Positions 41,698 to 51,846 of a DNA stretch of 64,000 bases are shown in pieces. The DNA is from Caprimulgus europaeus (taxonomy: Eukaryota > Chordata > Aves > Caprimulgiformes > Caprimulgidae), in contig OU015540.1 in the NCBI GenBank assembly GCA_907165065.1, positions 5,812,001 through 5,876,000 of the forward strand. Direction: 5' to 3'. Both the position numbers and the translations under genes were made by a program. The notes under the pieces are model-generated. The model had not been told where the DNA came from, searched no databases, and worked only from the letters and a program-made list of their open reading frames with translations. Position 1 is the first letter of the stretch. Each line of letters starts with the position of its first letter.

Positions 41698-41856
41698 GCT
41701 TCCAGCTCTTCTGGTGGGAAAATGCAGCTTCTGGAAACTGAGTTCTCACGAACCCTCGGGGAGCTCATTGAACTCCACCTGCTTCGCCAGGACAGCATCC
41801 CAGCCTTCCTCAGCGCCCTCACCCTCGACCTCTTCAGCCGCCAGACCATTGCTTAG
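41698..41856 (+). CDS. MAD1L1: MAD1L1 terminal coding exon (mitotic spindle assembly checkpoint protein MAD1)
   Basis: MAD1 is a long coiled-coil protein that anchors MAD2 at unattached kinetochores and nuclear pores and so drives the spindle assembly checkpoint. This exon encodes the last 52 residues and the TAG stop. They begin [16 protein letters not shown], contain [18 protein letters not shown] and end FSRQTIA, matching the extreme C terminus of vertebrate MAD1 with only conservative changes. The region forms the end of the globular (RWD-like) C-terminal domain used in kinetochore binding; the coiled coil and MAD2-binding segments lie upstream, outside the window. The start is set by the splice acceptor at 41697, and in-frame codons upstream are intron. 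No frame damage is visible. The gene is convergent with ELFN1. I am very confident of the identity. Confidence 0.94.
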   Translation, partial: ASSSSGGKMQLLETEFSRTLGELIELHLLRQDSIPAFLSALTLDLFSRQTIA

Positions 41857-42800
41857 TGTCTCACCACCAGCCAGGTGTGGAGCACCCCTGGGCAGGACAC
41901 TTGAGGTAGTGAGGACAAATTCTCACCTCCCACTCTTAATTTATGGTACTGGGTTGCTTCTGTTTTGTGGGGAACTCCTTCTTCCTCCTTCTTTCAGTGC
42001 TGATTCCCAAACCCCACTGATTTCTCTGAAAAGCTCCCTCCTGTGGGAGAGCAAGTCTGACTCCATCCCAGAGCATTCCCAGCCAAGACCCAAACTCTGC
42101 CTTTGAACTGGGAAATATGTTCATCCCTGCCCAGACTGTCTCAGCATCTCTCTGGGAATGTGGTGGGAACTGCTGGTTTGAGGAGCCACAGCATCACTGT
42201 TCACAGCTTTTCCCAAAAGAATACCCCAAATCTGGGCCCCAGCAGAGACGTGAACCTTGCAGGAGGCTGGTGCTTCGTGCCCCCCTAGTTGTCTTCATCT
42301 AGTGGGAGCCAAGGGCCTGGTCCCTGAGGAGAGGGACCTGGGGAAGGATCAGTCATGAGTAGCAGATTCTTTGTGGATAACTCCTGCTCTGGGAAACAGC
42401 TCGTCACTCAACAGGGCTGAAATTACTTTCAGGATACCCAGTCACCCGAGTCTGCCATCACTCAGCAGACAAGCACAAGCCTAAATCATCATTTGAAGAC
42501 CCTATACCTGTGTTGACACCTCTGTGTTGTGTGGTGTGCTCAGATGTCACTGGTGTGCTCTTTGTTCCTCAGCTGAGACTCTTGGGCTCTTGATTAAGTC
42601 AGGACTGCAAAAGGTGGGAGGGAGCTCTTTGGGGTTTGCTCACTGCTGCTGGCTTTAGCCAACTGCCTGGGTACCCTACCTTGCTGGGGGTCTCCCTCCT
42701 CCTCTCCTCCATGGAGGATGGAGCACCCCCTGAAGTCTGACACTTTGTGTTGCGGTTATAGTTCTTCTTTCATAAGAATAAACTGTCACTTCCCAGACTG
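41857..42800 (+). other. MAD1L1: MAD1L1 3' UTR
   Basis: Sequence between the TAG stop and the first good polyadenylation signal at 42777. The 3' boundary, a little beyond that signal, is inferred. Open frames inside it are short and not protein-like. Confidence 0.6.
42777..42782 (+). promoter_or_regulatory. MAD1L1: Poly(A) signal AATAAA, MAD1L1
   Basis: A canonical AATAAA about 920 bases after the stop codon, followed within 30 bases by GT-rich sequence (ggccgtgtgact) suitable as a downstream element. Confidence 0.6.
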
Positions 42801-43423
42801 GCCGTGTGACTCCTTTCTTTGGGATATACTCTCTGCTCCCCCTGTGCTCTCCCACATGTAAAGCATGATAACAAGTTGTCCATCGATGGTCTGGTGCTGG
42901 TACTGCTTTGAGAAGGGAGGACAGCATTATTTCATTTTTTCCAGGCAAGTCTCATTCATGCTGTAAACCAGATTAGTTTGTTATGAACTTCTGTGTCTAT
43001 TGATTTCCTCTTGATATCAGCAGGAACACACTTCCTAAGCTTGCAGAGGAAGCAGTTTAGAGGCTAGAAAGTTACCTTAGGTGCTCACAGTGGCTGTGGG
43101 ATGGCCATGCACGCTGAAGTCACTTTGGGACCTATCAGTATGTCTACAAGCATGGGAAATAGCTGCTATAGACCCAACTGATCAGAAGTGAAGGGAGAAG
43201 TGTGTCCTCTGGGGAGGCTGCAGCCCCCATCTCTCCAACCCTCCTCTCCACAGGATTTGCAAGGAAGTGCAATAGCAAAAAGTTTGGTGTTTTCTCTTCT
43301 GCTTGAAGAAGTCCTGGTGGAAGATGAATTGCCTGGCACGCTGTGCCAGGGGAACGCTGCCTGATTCATATGCGCAACGTGGCGCTGAGAGTCGCCTTCC
43401 TCAGTCATGGGGAAAATGAATCA

Positions 43424-43431
43424 TGACGTCA
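43424..43431. promoter_or_regulatory. Perfect CRE palindrome (TGACGTCA)
   Basis: The full 8-bp cAMP-response element, followed by GCCGCG and preceded by TGAATCA. It also resembles half of a CRE-type MAF recognition element. It lies about 640 bp beyond the MAD1L1 poly(A) signal. Function is unproven. Confidence 0.4.
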
Positions 43432-46060
43432 GCCGCGCTCGGCTCCTCCGCCAACACAATAGCACATCCTGGCTGCCTCTGAAAATTTTTCTCCTGGCTC
43501 CTCGCAGGAGAAATGAAGTAATTAATAAGTTTACAATAAATCCTCTATCTTAGCAAAACACGGGTGAGGCGAGAAGCGATGCTGGTGAGTGACAAGGGAA
43601 AACATGTTCTGCCCGTTGGAAAATTGCCTCCCAAGAGTGAAAGGATAATAAGTTGGGGTAGAAAACACAGCAGTCTTCTGAGACACCTTCAGTGGGGAGG
43701 AGAGACACAGATGAATTACCGCTCTGCATCCCAGCAAGACTGATTTGTTCAACTAAGTTTAATATGGCAGCATGGCTGGGAGAGGTGGGTGGTGAGGGTG
43801 GGTGCTTGGCCAGATGTGCCGGTGTGGTGCAGCGTCTGGTCCTGCTCGTGGCTTGGGAAGCTGCTGGGGTAACTGTCCTGCTTTGGCCAGCAGCATCCTT
43901 GCCCTACTCGTGGCGTAACACTGTGACACAGCTTGGGCATTACGTGAAACTGGGGCTTTTGGGGAGCTTGGCTGCTTCCAGGCTCACTGCTGGAGGCCTG
44001 GGAGTGTTCATGAGGAAGCATGACCATCATAAAGTCACTTGGGCCACCCGTGGGACACAGGCTTGCAGCTGGGCTTGGGGAGAGGAGCGGAGACTCCCCA
44101 GTTTCCAGCTGCAACACCAAATTCACAGTGAAGCCCCAAACATACGGCTGTACCCTGTCGCTGTGGCAGCTCCCGTCTCCACCACCATCGTTATGCTGCT
44201 CGTTTGAGCCATGACAGAGCTATGGGAAGTAACTGTGATGCTGAATTTCACAGTGATTGCTCCTTCCACGCCGAGCCACACAGGGCTTGACAGCCCATCA
44301 TGGGGCCTTGTCACCGCATTCACTGCCCCCGGCATCCTCCCTCCACGGGGACAGCCCCCCGGGGCAGTGCAGACAGACACCCTGGTTGTCACCAGTGGGA
44401 CAGCAGGCTTCAGCCACCCAGGTGGTGGGGCCACAAGTCCCATCTGGCTTCAGCTTGTCCCTTTCCCATTGGCAGAAAATCCTTTTAGAAAATCTTGGGA
44501 AATCAGTAATAAATTTGCAGTTGGTTGGAAGGGAGAGGGGAGAGCGTTAACAAGTGTGTGTACGCTCGCTGGGTTTATGTGTTATAAGCTGTAAAATATG
44601 ATTTATTAAGGCACAGCTGGGGGACTGTGTGTGTCAGAGCACTGTCTTGTTTGCAGTGTTGCCTGAAGCTTCTCTTCACTCATAGTGCTTGTGAGCCCCC
44701 GCTCCTCTGCTGATCAGCCCTTCTCATCTGCGTGCATAAGTAAATACCAGACAGGGGCAAAGAGCTGTTGGGAGCTGCCATACGGTCCTCGAAAGCAGCA
44801 GAGCTCGTGGCTAAGGCAGGCATTGTGAAGTTGATGCCTCTCTTAAGGTTGCACCTCTGAACCTGGAGCCTTTTGCTCCCACTTTGCATCTCCTGGCTTG
44901 TTTTGTGTTGTTTGAGAGTTGTCCTGGAAGTGTGTGTTGCCTGAGAAGGGACTAGAGAAACCTTTCTGGGATGATCCATGGGAAGCTTGGGACTCATAGA
45001 CATTAGTTATGGATCATCTCCATACAACACTAGGGGAGGAAGGGAAGGTGAAGGAGAGGAAGACCATGAAACTGTGGTGGAGTTGGGTACCTAGGGAACG
45101 AAGGGCAGGAGTGAAGCTGGGCATGGGTGGAGAGGAAGAAACAGGGTGCTGGAAGGACAGGGAAGCCACTGTCTCTGAACTAAAGAAAGAAAAGCCATCT
45201 TCTGCTGGCCAGCTGACACTGTCAGGGATGAGCATCCCCAGAGACCTCCTCCCACTGCTGCTGGGTTGGGGGGAGAGCTCTACTGGCTCATAGGGGTGCA
45301 GAGAGGATTGGGGTATGAAGAGCGATGGGGCAGGAGCAGTCAGTCCCACCCCTGGCTCTGGGACTTTCTGCCTGCCCCAGGACAAGCCACCTTCTGCACT
45401 GCTGGCTCCGTAAAACCGGAATATCGCTTCCCAGCCACGGCCTGCCAGCACCGGCCAGCAGTGAAGGTTATTTGACCTCAATTGCAGCCCGATGGGGAGC
45501 CCAGGTAGGTGGCAGCATCCCACTGGGGCTCATGATGGGGGTGCCGCCGCCATCGCTGTCAGTTCTCCATCGCTCCAACGCGCCGAAGAACAGAGCAGCA
45601 CCACCAGCCCTTTCCATTTCCTGACCCCAGCAGTGAGCTGAGAGCTGGGAATGGTGTGAGATGGGCTGACGGGTGGATGTGTCAAAAGAAGCCTTGGGGG
45701 AGAGAGAGGGAAAAGCCTTCCTAGGACATCACCAAGGTAATGCTGGACCCCAGCAGCCAGTGCTGCCCGGTGCGGGCGATGAGGCAGCTGGGGCAGGTTT
45801 GGTTCTGTTACAGCTTTTAACTGCTCAAAGACATTGGGAAAATGATGACGGTGTCAGATGCCAGGTGACGGTAGCTAACGACGGCGTGTTCTTGACGAGG
45901 CGAGCGAGGTAGCTGGGGAGGACAGAACAGGCTCTCCGTGCTGGTGTAAATCACGTGCGCGCTGCCTGCTGTGACAGCAGGTTCGGATTTAACAGCAGCG
46001 ATGCTAGAAGTTGCATGATATTTAAAAAGCTACAAAAGGCGCCCACTCTGATCAGATATT

Positions 46061-46080
46061 AAATAAATAAATAAATAAAT
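46061..46080. repeat. (AAAT)n microsatellite
   Basis: Five AAAT units. Confidence 0.9.
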
Positions 46081-49000
46081 GGATGAGGAATCAGCAAGGC
46101 TTTTTCACAAAGTCTTTTCTAAATATTAAAATCCCACCCTTCCCAACAGGAAGGCTTTTGTTTTTTTTCAGGCTAAGAGGAGCGGCTGAACAGCATCTGA
46201 TGGTATCACATTGACACAAGTGTCTAGAAAAATAGGGTAGGAATGCATGATCTGTTCTGAAAAAGGAGCCCTAGCTAATAGGAAATGTGCTGATGCTACT
46301 TTTAATTTCATGACTCAGGTTTGCTGCAAAATTGATGGGAATCTGTGTTGGAGCTGGGTTGCATTAAAACAGTTCTCTGCTGCTGGGGCTTTTTCCATTT
46401 GTTGTTTCTCTTTGGGGGTTTTTTAGTGTAAAATTTGTTGGTAGGCTGGTGGCTCATAGATGTTACTTGAAAGGAGAGGAGATTTTTGCTTTGGACATGT
46501 TTCATGTAGGAAATCACTGGCCAAAGCCTTCACTAGGGGATCACTGCAGAGCTCAGCCTTGGGCATCCATCCCAGTGGCTGCTCCTGCTCCTTCTACCCA
46601 CGGTGGCTGGGTCTCCAGCCTTCCTTGTGTCCTCGTTTTCCCTTGAAGCAAATACAAGAGACAAAACAGAAGGAAAATAGACTTTAATGAAAACACTGTT
46701 GTGTAAGTTAGGAAGCACAAAGGCAGCTCCTTGATGCTGGAGGGCTTAGGAGCAGCCCGTGTGTTTGGTCTCCACCCAAACCACCACTGAAGCACGTTTC
46801 TTCGTGTTGTGTCGGTGCTCTCTCCTGCTTCCTCAATATGGGATCAAGCGTCTCCTGGCCCATTCGTCTTCCCTGTGCTGTTTCCTGGCCCTGGGCTCCA
46901 GTGCTGATGAGTTTATTAGTGTTGCTAATTTTACCTGATGCTGCTTCCTTCTCTTTGTGACAGGTTGTGTTTTTTTGAACTCTCCAGCTGACTGATTAAG
47001 TTCTCTTTAATATTCCCTGGTTTACTTTGCATTCTCTTTGTTGGTTGTTGCTTGTTGTGTTTTTGGTTGTTTCTCTTTTATCCTCCCACTGTCTCTTTTT
47101 CCTCCCTGGTCCCTCTGATGCCTCTTCAACCTGGAACGAAGCCAGAGACCATCAGGAGGTCATTGAAACACAGACGGCTGTTGGATTTAAATAAGGACTA
47201 GATAATTTTATGACCATTAGCAAGACTCACTGCTATGCAAGCTAAAATAATAAGGGTAATCATATCTCATGGTTCGGGGAGCAAGTTGATTGCCTGTAGG
47301 GACTGAGAAGGTAATTTTACATCCCTGACTTGCCCCAAAATATAGTCTTGTTGACAAGATGCACCAGGCAGGTCAAAGGGCAGGAGGACGTGCGAGACAC
47401 AGGGCTCGGGTAGAGAGCAAGAGCATTTCCCATATCACCTCTGTTATCACACTCCTTTCATCTGGTGTTCGGAAACTTCTGGTATCAACGTGGTGGAAAA
47501 TGTTCTCCAGGCAGGTGAAAGGCTCTGAAGTTTAGCAGATGAACCTTTCCACTTTCCATGGGCATCGACCAGGTAATGTTTGTGCTGTATGATTGCAGGC
47601 ACGTCACTTTGCTGCTGATGGTGGCTGGTTCATCTGCCAAGTTGTCCCCATAACCACGACCAAGAAGCATCTCCCTAAAGAGAAACAGAGTACAAACCTC
47701 ACTTAGGTCCTTTGGTTTGGAGGTACCTCCCACTCCCCGTTGACCATGGAGTGCATGAGGGAGACTAGCCTTATACATAAGAGGGTGATGGCAAATGGCA
47801 CTGTCCTTCTTTCACCCCTTCTTCCCCTCCCAGCTCCTCCACATGCACGTCTTTCCACAGCTTGCTTTGGGAGTCACACTCCAGCCCTTGGGGATGGATG
47901 TGATCAGCTCCTGCTCCAATCCCACTGTTAAGAGGCAGAGCCACCCTTGAGTGAATGCTCTGAAGTGACAGCTCCTCTCTCTGTGAGTCCTGGGAGAGGA
48001 AGGAGCAACCCTGGAGAGGAGGTGATGGCAGAGAATGAACCAAACCCATAGTGAACTGAGCCACTCATCCTGGCAGCCATGCTGGGCCAAGGAGGAGTGG
48101 GAAAAGCCCTCCAGATAGCACCAGTCCTCGGGGTGGATCCATCCTGCCAATGACAGATGTCTTTGGGTAAGTCTGTAGGTAATGCTAACACTTCATGTCA
48201 ATGCTCGAGTCTTCTGCCCAGTGCACCAGTGTCCTGGACAGAGGATATCTGCTGGCATCACCTGTGCATTTCCAGCCAGGTGATGAAATTGCTCGCCCTG
48301 TACGGCGGTGGCACGAGCCCACCGTGACATGCTGCCATTCCTGAGCTGCCAGCCCCAGCTCTGACAAATCACTCGTTAACTTTGCTAACTCACTAGAAAA
48401 CACCACGCACAGAATAGATCCCAGGCATGCTAATGACTGATTTTAAGGGATCACTGCAGTGGTAAAACCGTAATTAACAGTCTAGAGCAGCACTTTTTAT
48501 TTAATTACACGCAGGCAGAGCTGGGAGGCATGGGAAGGTTGATGGGCAAGTTGGGAGCCACCAGCACTGACTGCCCAGCCCCAATGGGTGACCTCGAGGT
48601 TTGGGTGGTGGCACTGGCTGTAGGCTGAGTTGGCCTGGTTGGTATCTCCCAGCGTATCCTGGCCATGGACATGAGCTATGGGGAATCACATCCTGTACCT
48701 TCATTTGCTGCCCCAGGATGGGTGTGGAGCAGTGGTTTGCAGGTGCCTCTGCAGAGCTTTGTCATGGGTCTTTGCTAACAGCTTTGCTTCTGCAAAAGGA
48801 GTTGTCAGCTTTTTGGGAAGTCTCTGCTCTTCACCGGTGAGGATGGGATCACAGCTCCTGCGGGAGAGTGGGATATGCAGCCCCATCTGTGGGACCTGTG
48901 TCCTCCCACGTGCTGTCAGTTCAGCTAACCACCCCTCTGCACCCCACACATATATTTTTAATACAGTAAAAGTGCTCAGGGAGGATGGGAATCCCACCTG

Positions 49001-49161
49001 CACGGGATACTCAGCCCCAGTCACACTGGCAGATATGGTGGTTCTACAGATTGTCCTGAAACCCCAACCCCAAGCACCTTCCTGCCCCTTGCAGAGACCC
49101 CACAATACCTGCAACACTCACCCAGCCTGGCTGCTCTTCCTCTTCCTCGCTTCTGTCCTTG

Positions 49162-49179
49162 GGAGGAGGAGGAGGAGGA
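49162..49179. repeat. (GGA)n microsatellite
   Basis: Six tandem GGA units. Confidence 0.85.
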
Positions 49180-49380
49180 TGGCTCATGGGGCTGAAGCCA
49201 AGATATTCCCAAGGTGAGGAAGGCACCAGGCTCCCCAAAAGCCACAACATCTGCGCACACCCCATTTCCATCACTGCTGTTTCCTGGCTTCATGGTTAAA
49301 TCTGGCCTTGCACAATCCCCAGGTCCTGTAACTGGTGTTAAATGTAATGAATGATCTTGTCCTCCTTGTTTGTCTCCTCT

Positions 49381-49640
49381 TTAGTGTAACACTGTAATTA
49401 GCTTAATTACCAACAGATTCTTTTTTTTTTTGGTAACTTAAAATGGAAATTAAATTTTGCACCAGGTTTTACAGGATGTTAACGGGAATCGAATAATCAA
49501 GCCTGACTCCAAGTCCTTGAAAATGAGTATTAAAAAAGGTCTGAATTTGCATATTCATGTTTTTAATAGGGTTCAGAAGGTATATTTGCAACTGATGAAA
49601 GGGATTAATTAAGCCTAATTTGCATAGGAAGAACAGTTTA
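49381..49640. promoter_or_regulatory. Candidate conserved enhancer-like element with POU octamers
   Basis: An AT-rich block with two exact octamer sites ATTTGCAT (49545-49552 and 49618-49625), a near match ATTTGCAA between them, and several TAATTA/ATTAAT homeodomain cores. The first octamer overlaps an inverted TATTCATG, giving a composite POU-like site. Enhancer activity and conservation are inferred. Confidence 0.3.
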
Positions 49641-50213
49641 ACCCCTTGCAGCCTAGCATGGCAGAGACTGACAGTTTGAACACCACAACTTGATATGAGA
49701 GAGACATGTTGGCAACGCAGCACCTGGCTGAGAGCAGTGCCCTGCAGAGCATCTTCCTCTGGAGGAGGACAGGACCTGGGGGAACCCAGGATCTCTGCAT
49801 CACCCCAGCATGGTCAGTCCCCCTGTGCTCACAGCCACCTCCCAGCTTCAGCCTCTGTCCCTGTACCATGGTGGTTGGTGGCCTGGATCTCCCATGGCAA
49901 TGCCACTGCGTCAGGCCTTGAGCAAAACGTGCTGCTCCTCACGGCGTGAGCTGGGCTGTGCAGCAATACAGAGTTTTCAGAAATAATTTTGGTAAAGCCA
50001 GCTCTGTTCCCTGAGCTGTTCACAGCAGAGCAGCCAGCATGGGGTGGGAGCACCCATGGCTGGTAGGGGCACCAAGATCTTCATCTCCTGAGCTCATCGA
50101 TTTCTTTTTTTCTCAGTGAGGCTGATGCTAATCAGGGGTTAAAGGCTCTACAGAAGCATCAGAACAGAGTGAGACTTGTATCCTCTCCTGCTCCCAGACT
50201 CCAGTCCTGCTTG

Positions 50214-51036
50214 AAGGTAGGAAGGCTCTACAGAGGGATCTGGACAGCTTCAATCAATGGGCAGCAACCAACTGTATGAGGTTCAGTAAAACCAAGTGCC
50301 AGGTCCTGCACTTGGGTCACAACAACCCCATGCAACACTACAGGCTTGGGGAGGAGTGGTTGGAAAGCTGCCTGGTGGAAAAGAACCTGGGGGTGTTGGT
50401 TGACAGGAGCTGAATATGAGCCAGCAGTGTGCCCAGGTGGCCAAAAAGGCCAATGGCATCCTGGCCTCTATCAGAAATAGTGTGACCAGCAGGACCAGGC
50501 AAGTCATCCTTCCCCTGTACTCAGCCTTGGTGAGGCTGCACCTTGAATACTGTGTCCAGTTTTGGGCCTCTCATTACAAGAAGGACATTGAGGCACTGGA
50601 GCGTGTCCAGAGAAGGGCATGGAGCTGGTGAAGGGTCTGGAGAACAAGTGTGATGAGGAGTGGCTGAGGGAACTGGGGTTGTTTCGTCTGGAGAAGAGGA
50701 GGCTGAGGGGTGACCTAATCATTGTCTACAGCTACCTGACAGGAGGGTGTAGGGAGGCAGGTGTGTGTTCTTTCTCCCAGGTAACTGGTGATAGAACAAG
50801 AGGCCACGGCCTTAAGTTACACCAGGGGAGGTTCAGACTGGATGTCAGGAAATACTTCCTCACTGAAAGGGTTCTCACTGGAACGGGCTGCCCAGGGAGG
50901 TGGTGGAGTCCCCATCCCCGGAGGTGTTTAAAACATGGCTAGATGGGGTGCTTGGAGATACGGTTTAGTAGTGGACAGGTATGGTTGGACTCAATGATCT
51001 CAGAGGCCTTTTCCAACCAGGAGATTCTATGATTCC
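50214..51036 (+). mobile_element. CR1 LINE, 5'-truncated, with decayed end of ORF2 and complete 3' end
   Basis: About 820 bp of a chicken-repeat-1 non-LTR retrotransposon. It encodes the distal part of ORF2, the region after the reverse transcriptase core, visible as segments such as [15 protein letters not shown] and [19 protein letters not shown] (50416-50631). It continues through the conserved 3' UTR to the terminal octamer ATTCTATG at 51023-51030. The frame is broken twice relative to the family: once just before 50416, where stops appear, and again near 50612, so it makes no intact protein. It is a dead insertion in the MAD1L1-ELFN1 intergenic region, of the same subfamily as the minus-strand fragment at 38249. 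Confidence 0.95.
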
Positions 51037-51211
51037 AAGGCTCAGCTCAGAGGGTGACAGCGCCCTGCAAGCCTGGGACTAGCACAGCTTGAGGGGAAGA
51101 GACATAGAGCTGCCTGCACCCTAAATCCCAGTTGGCATGCCTGGCACGGGGAAATCAGCAGGGTCCAGCACAGCTCTGTCCGGTCATGATCTAAGAAAAA
51201 TGTATAAACCC

Positions 51212-51300
51212 TCCCAAATCAATCATACCCCCAAATCAATCATACCCCCCAAATCAATCATACCCCCCAAATCAATCATACCCCCCAAATCAATCACACG
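51212..51300. repeat. 18-bp minisatellite, five copies
   Basis: AAATCAATCATA followed by five or six C residues is repeated five times at 51216, 51233, 51251, 51269 and 51287. The copies are nearly identical (the last ends CACA), indicating recent expansion. The 18-bp period keeps any frame open, which explains the PPKSII repeats in one translation. Confidence 0.95.
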
Positions 51301-51822
51301 CCTCACCTGGCAAGCAGAGCAGGAACGTGACACTTCCCAGGGCCCTACAAAGCTGAGAACAGAGAACAGCTTTGAGTCAGCGCCTGAATGTTGCTAAAAA
51401 AGTGGGGGGAAAAAAAATAAATAACTGAGGCATTCATTTTGCTGCAGCAGGTGGTGTGCTGCGTTCCCCTGGAATGCTTTGGTGGCGTGTGTTGCTAATT
51501 ATTTTTCGGGTGGAATTTGCTGTGCACAGCGCACGGGGTTCATTAGACAGAGATGGCTTTGAAGTGGCGTTCGGAATTAATGCTGGCATATGTAAATGTT
51601 TCTTGTGCCATGGAAAAAGCTGGCTATAAATGATGCATGAGGTCCAGCGAGAGAGATGCTTGCTTTGTTTATACACACCCATTGGGCTTCGTTCTGCCAA
51701 AACCAGGCGGAGGAAAAGCAGCAGTGTCTTGCACAGGCCATAGATCTGCTGCCCGGCTGTACGTGAGCGTTTAGCAGAAGTTAGCATGGCATCCTTAGCA
51801 TGTCACATCCTGAATATCCTCT

Positions 51823-51846
51823 GGTCACTAATCTGTGTTAGTGACC
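51823..51846. repeat. Perfect 9-bp inverted repeat
   Basis: GGTCACTAA at 51823-51831 pairs exactly with TTAGTGACC at 51838-51846 around a 6-base loop. Confidence 0.85.

Larger units (their letters stand above)
42801..50213. other. Intergenic region between convergent MAD1L1 and ELFN1, left part
   Basis: No gene recognised. It contains a perfect CRE palindrome at 43424, an (AAAT)n run at 46061, a GGA repeat at 49162 and an AT-rich block at 49381-49640 with POU octamer sites. Open frames up to about 179 codons (plus, 48678-49217) are judged chance because they lack domains and splice context. Confidence 0.55.

Noticed and set aside
43692..44207. 171-codon plus-strand open frame
   Set aside because: Trp/Ala/Gly-rich without domain or conserved motif, and the antisense frame is also open.
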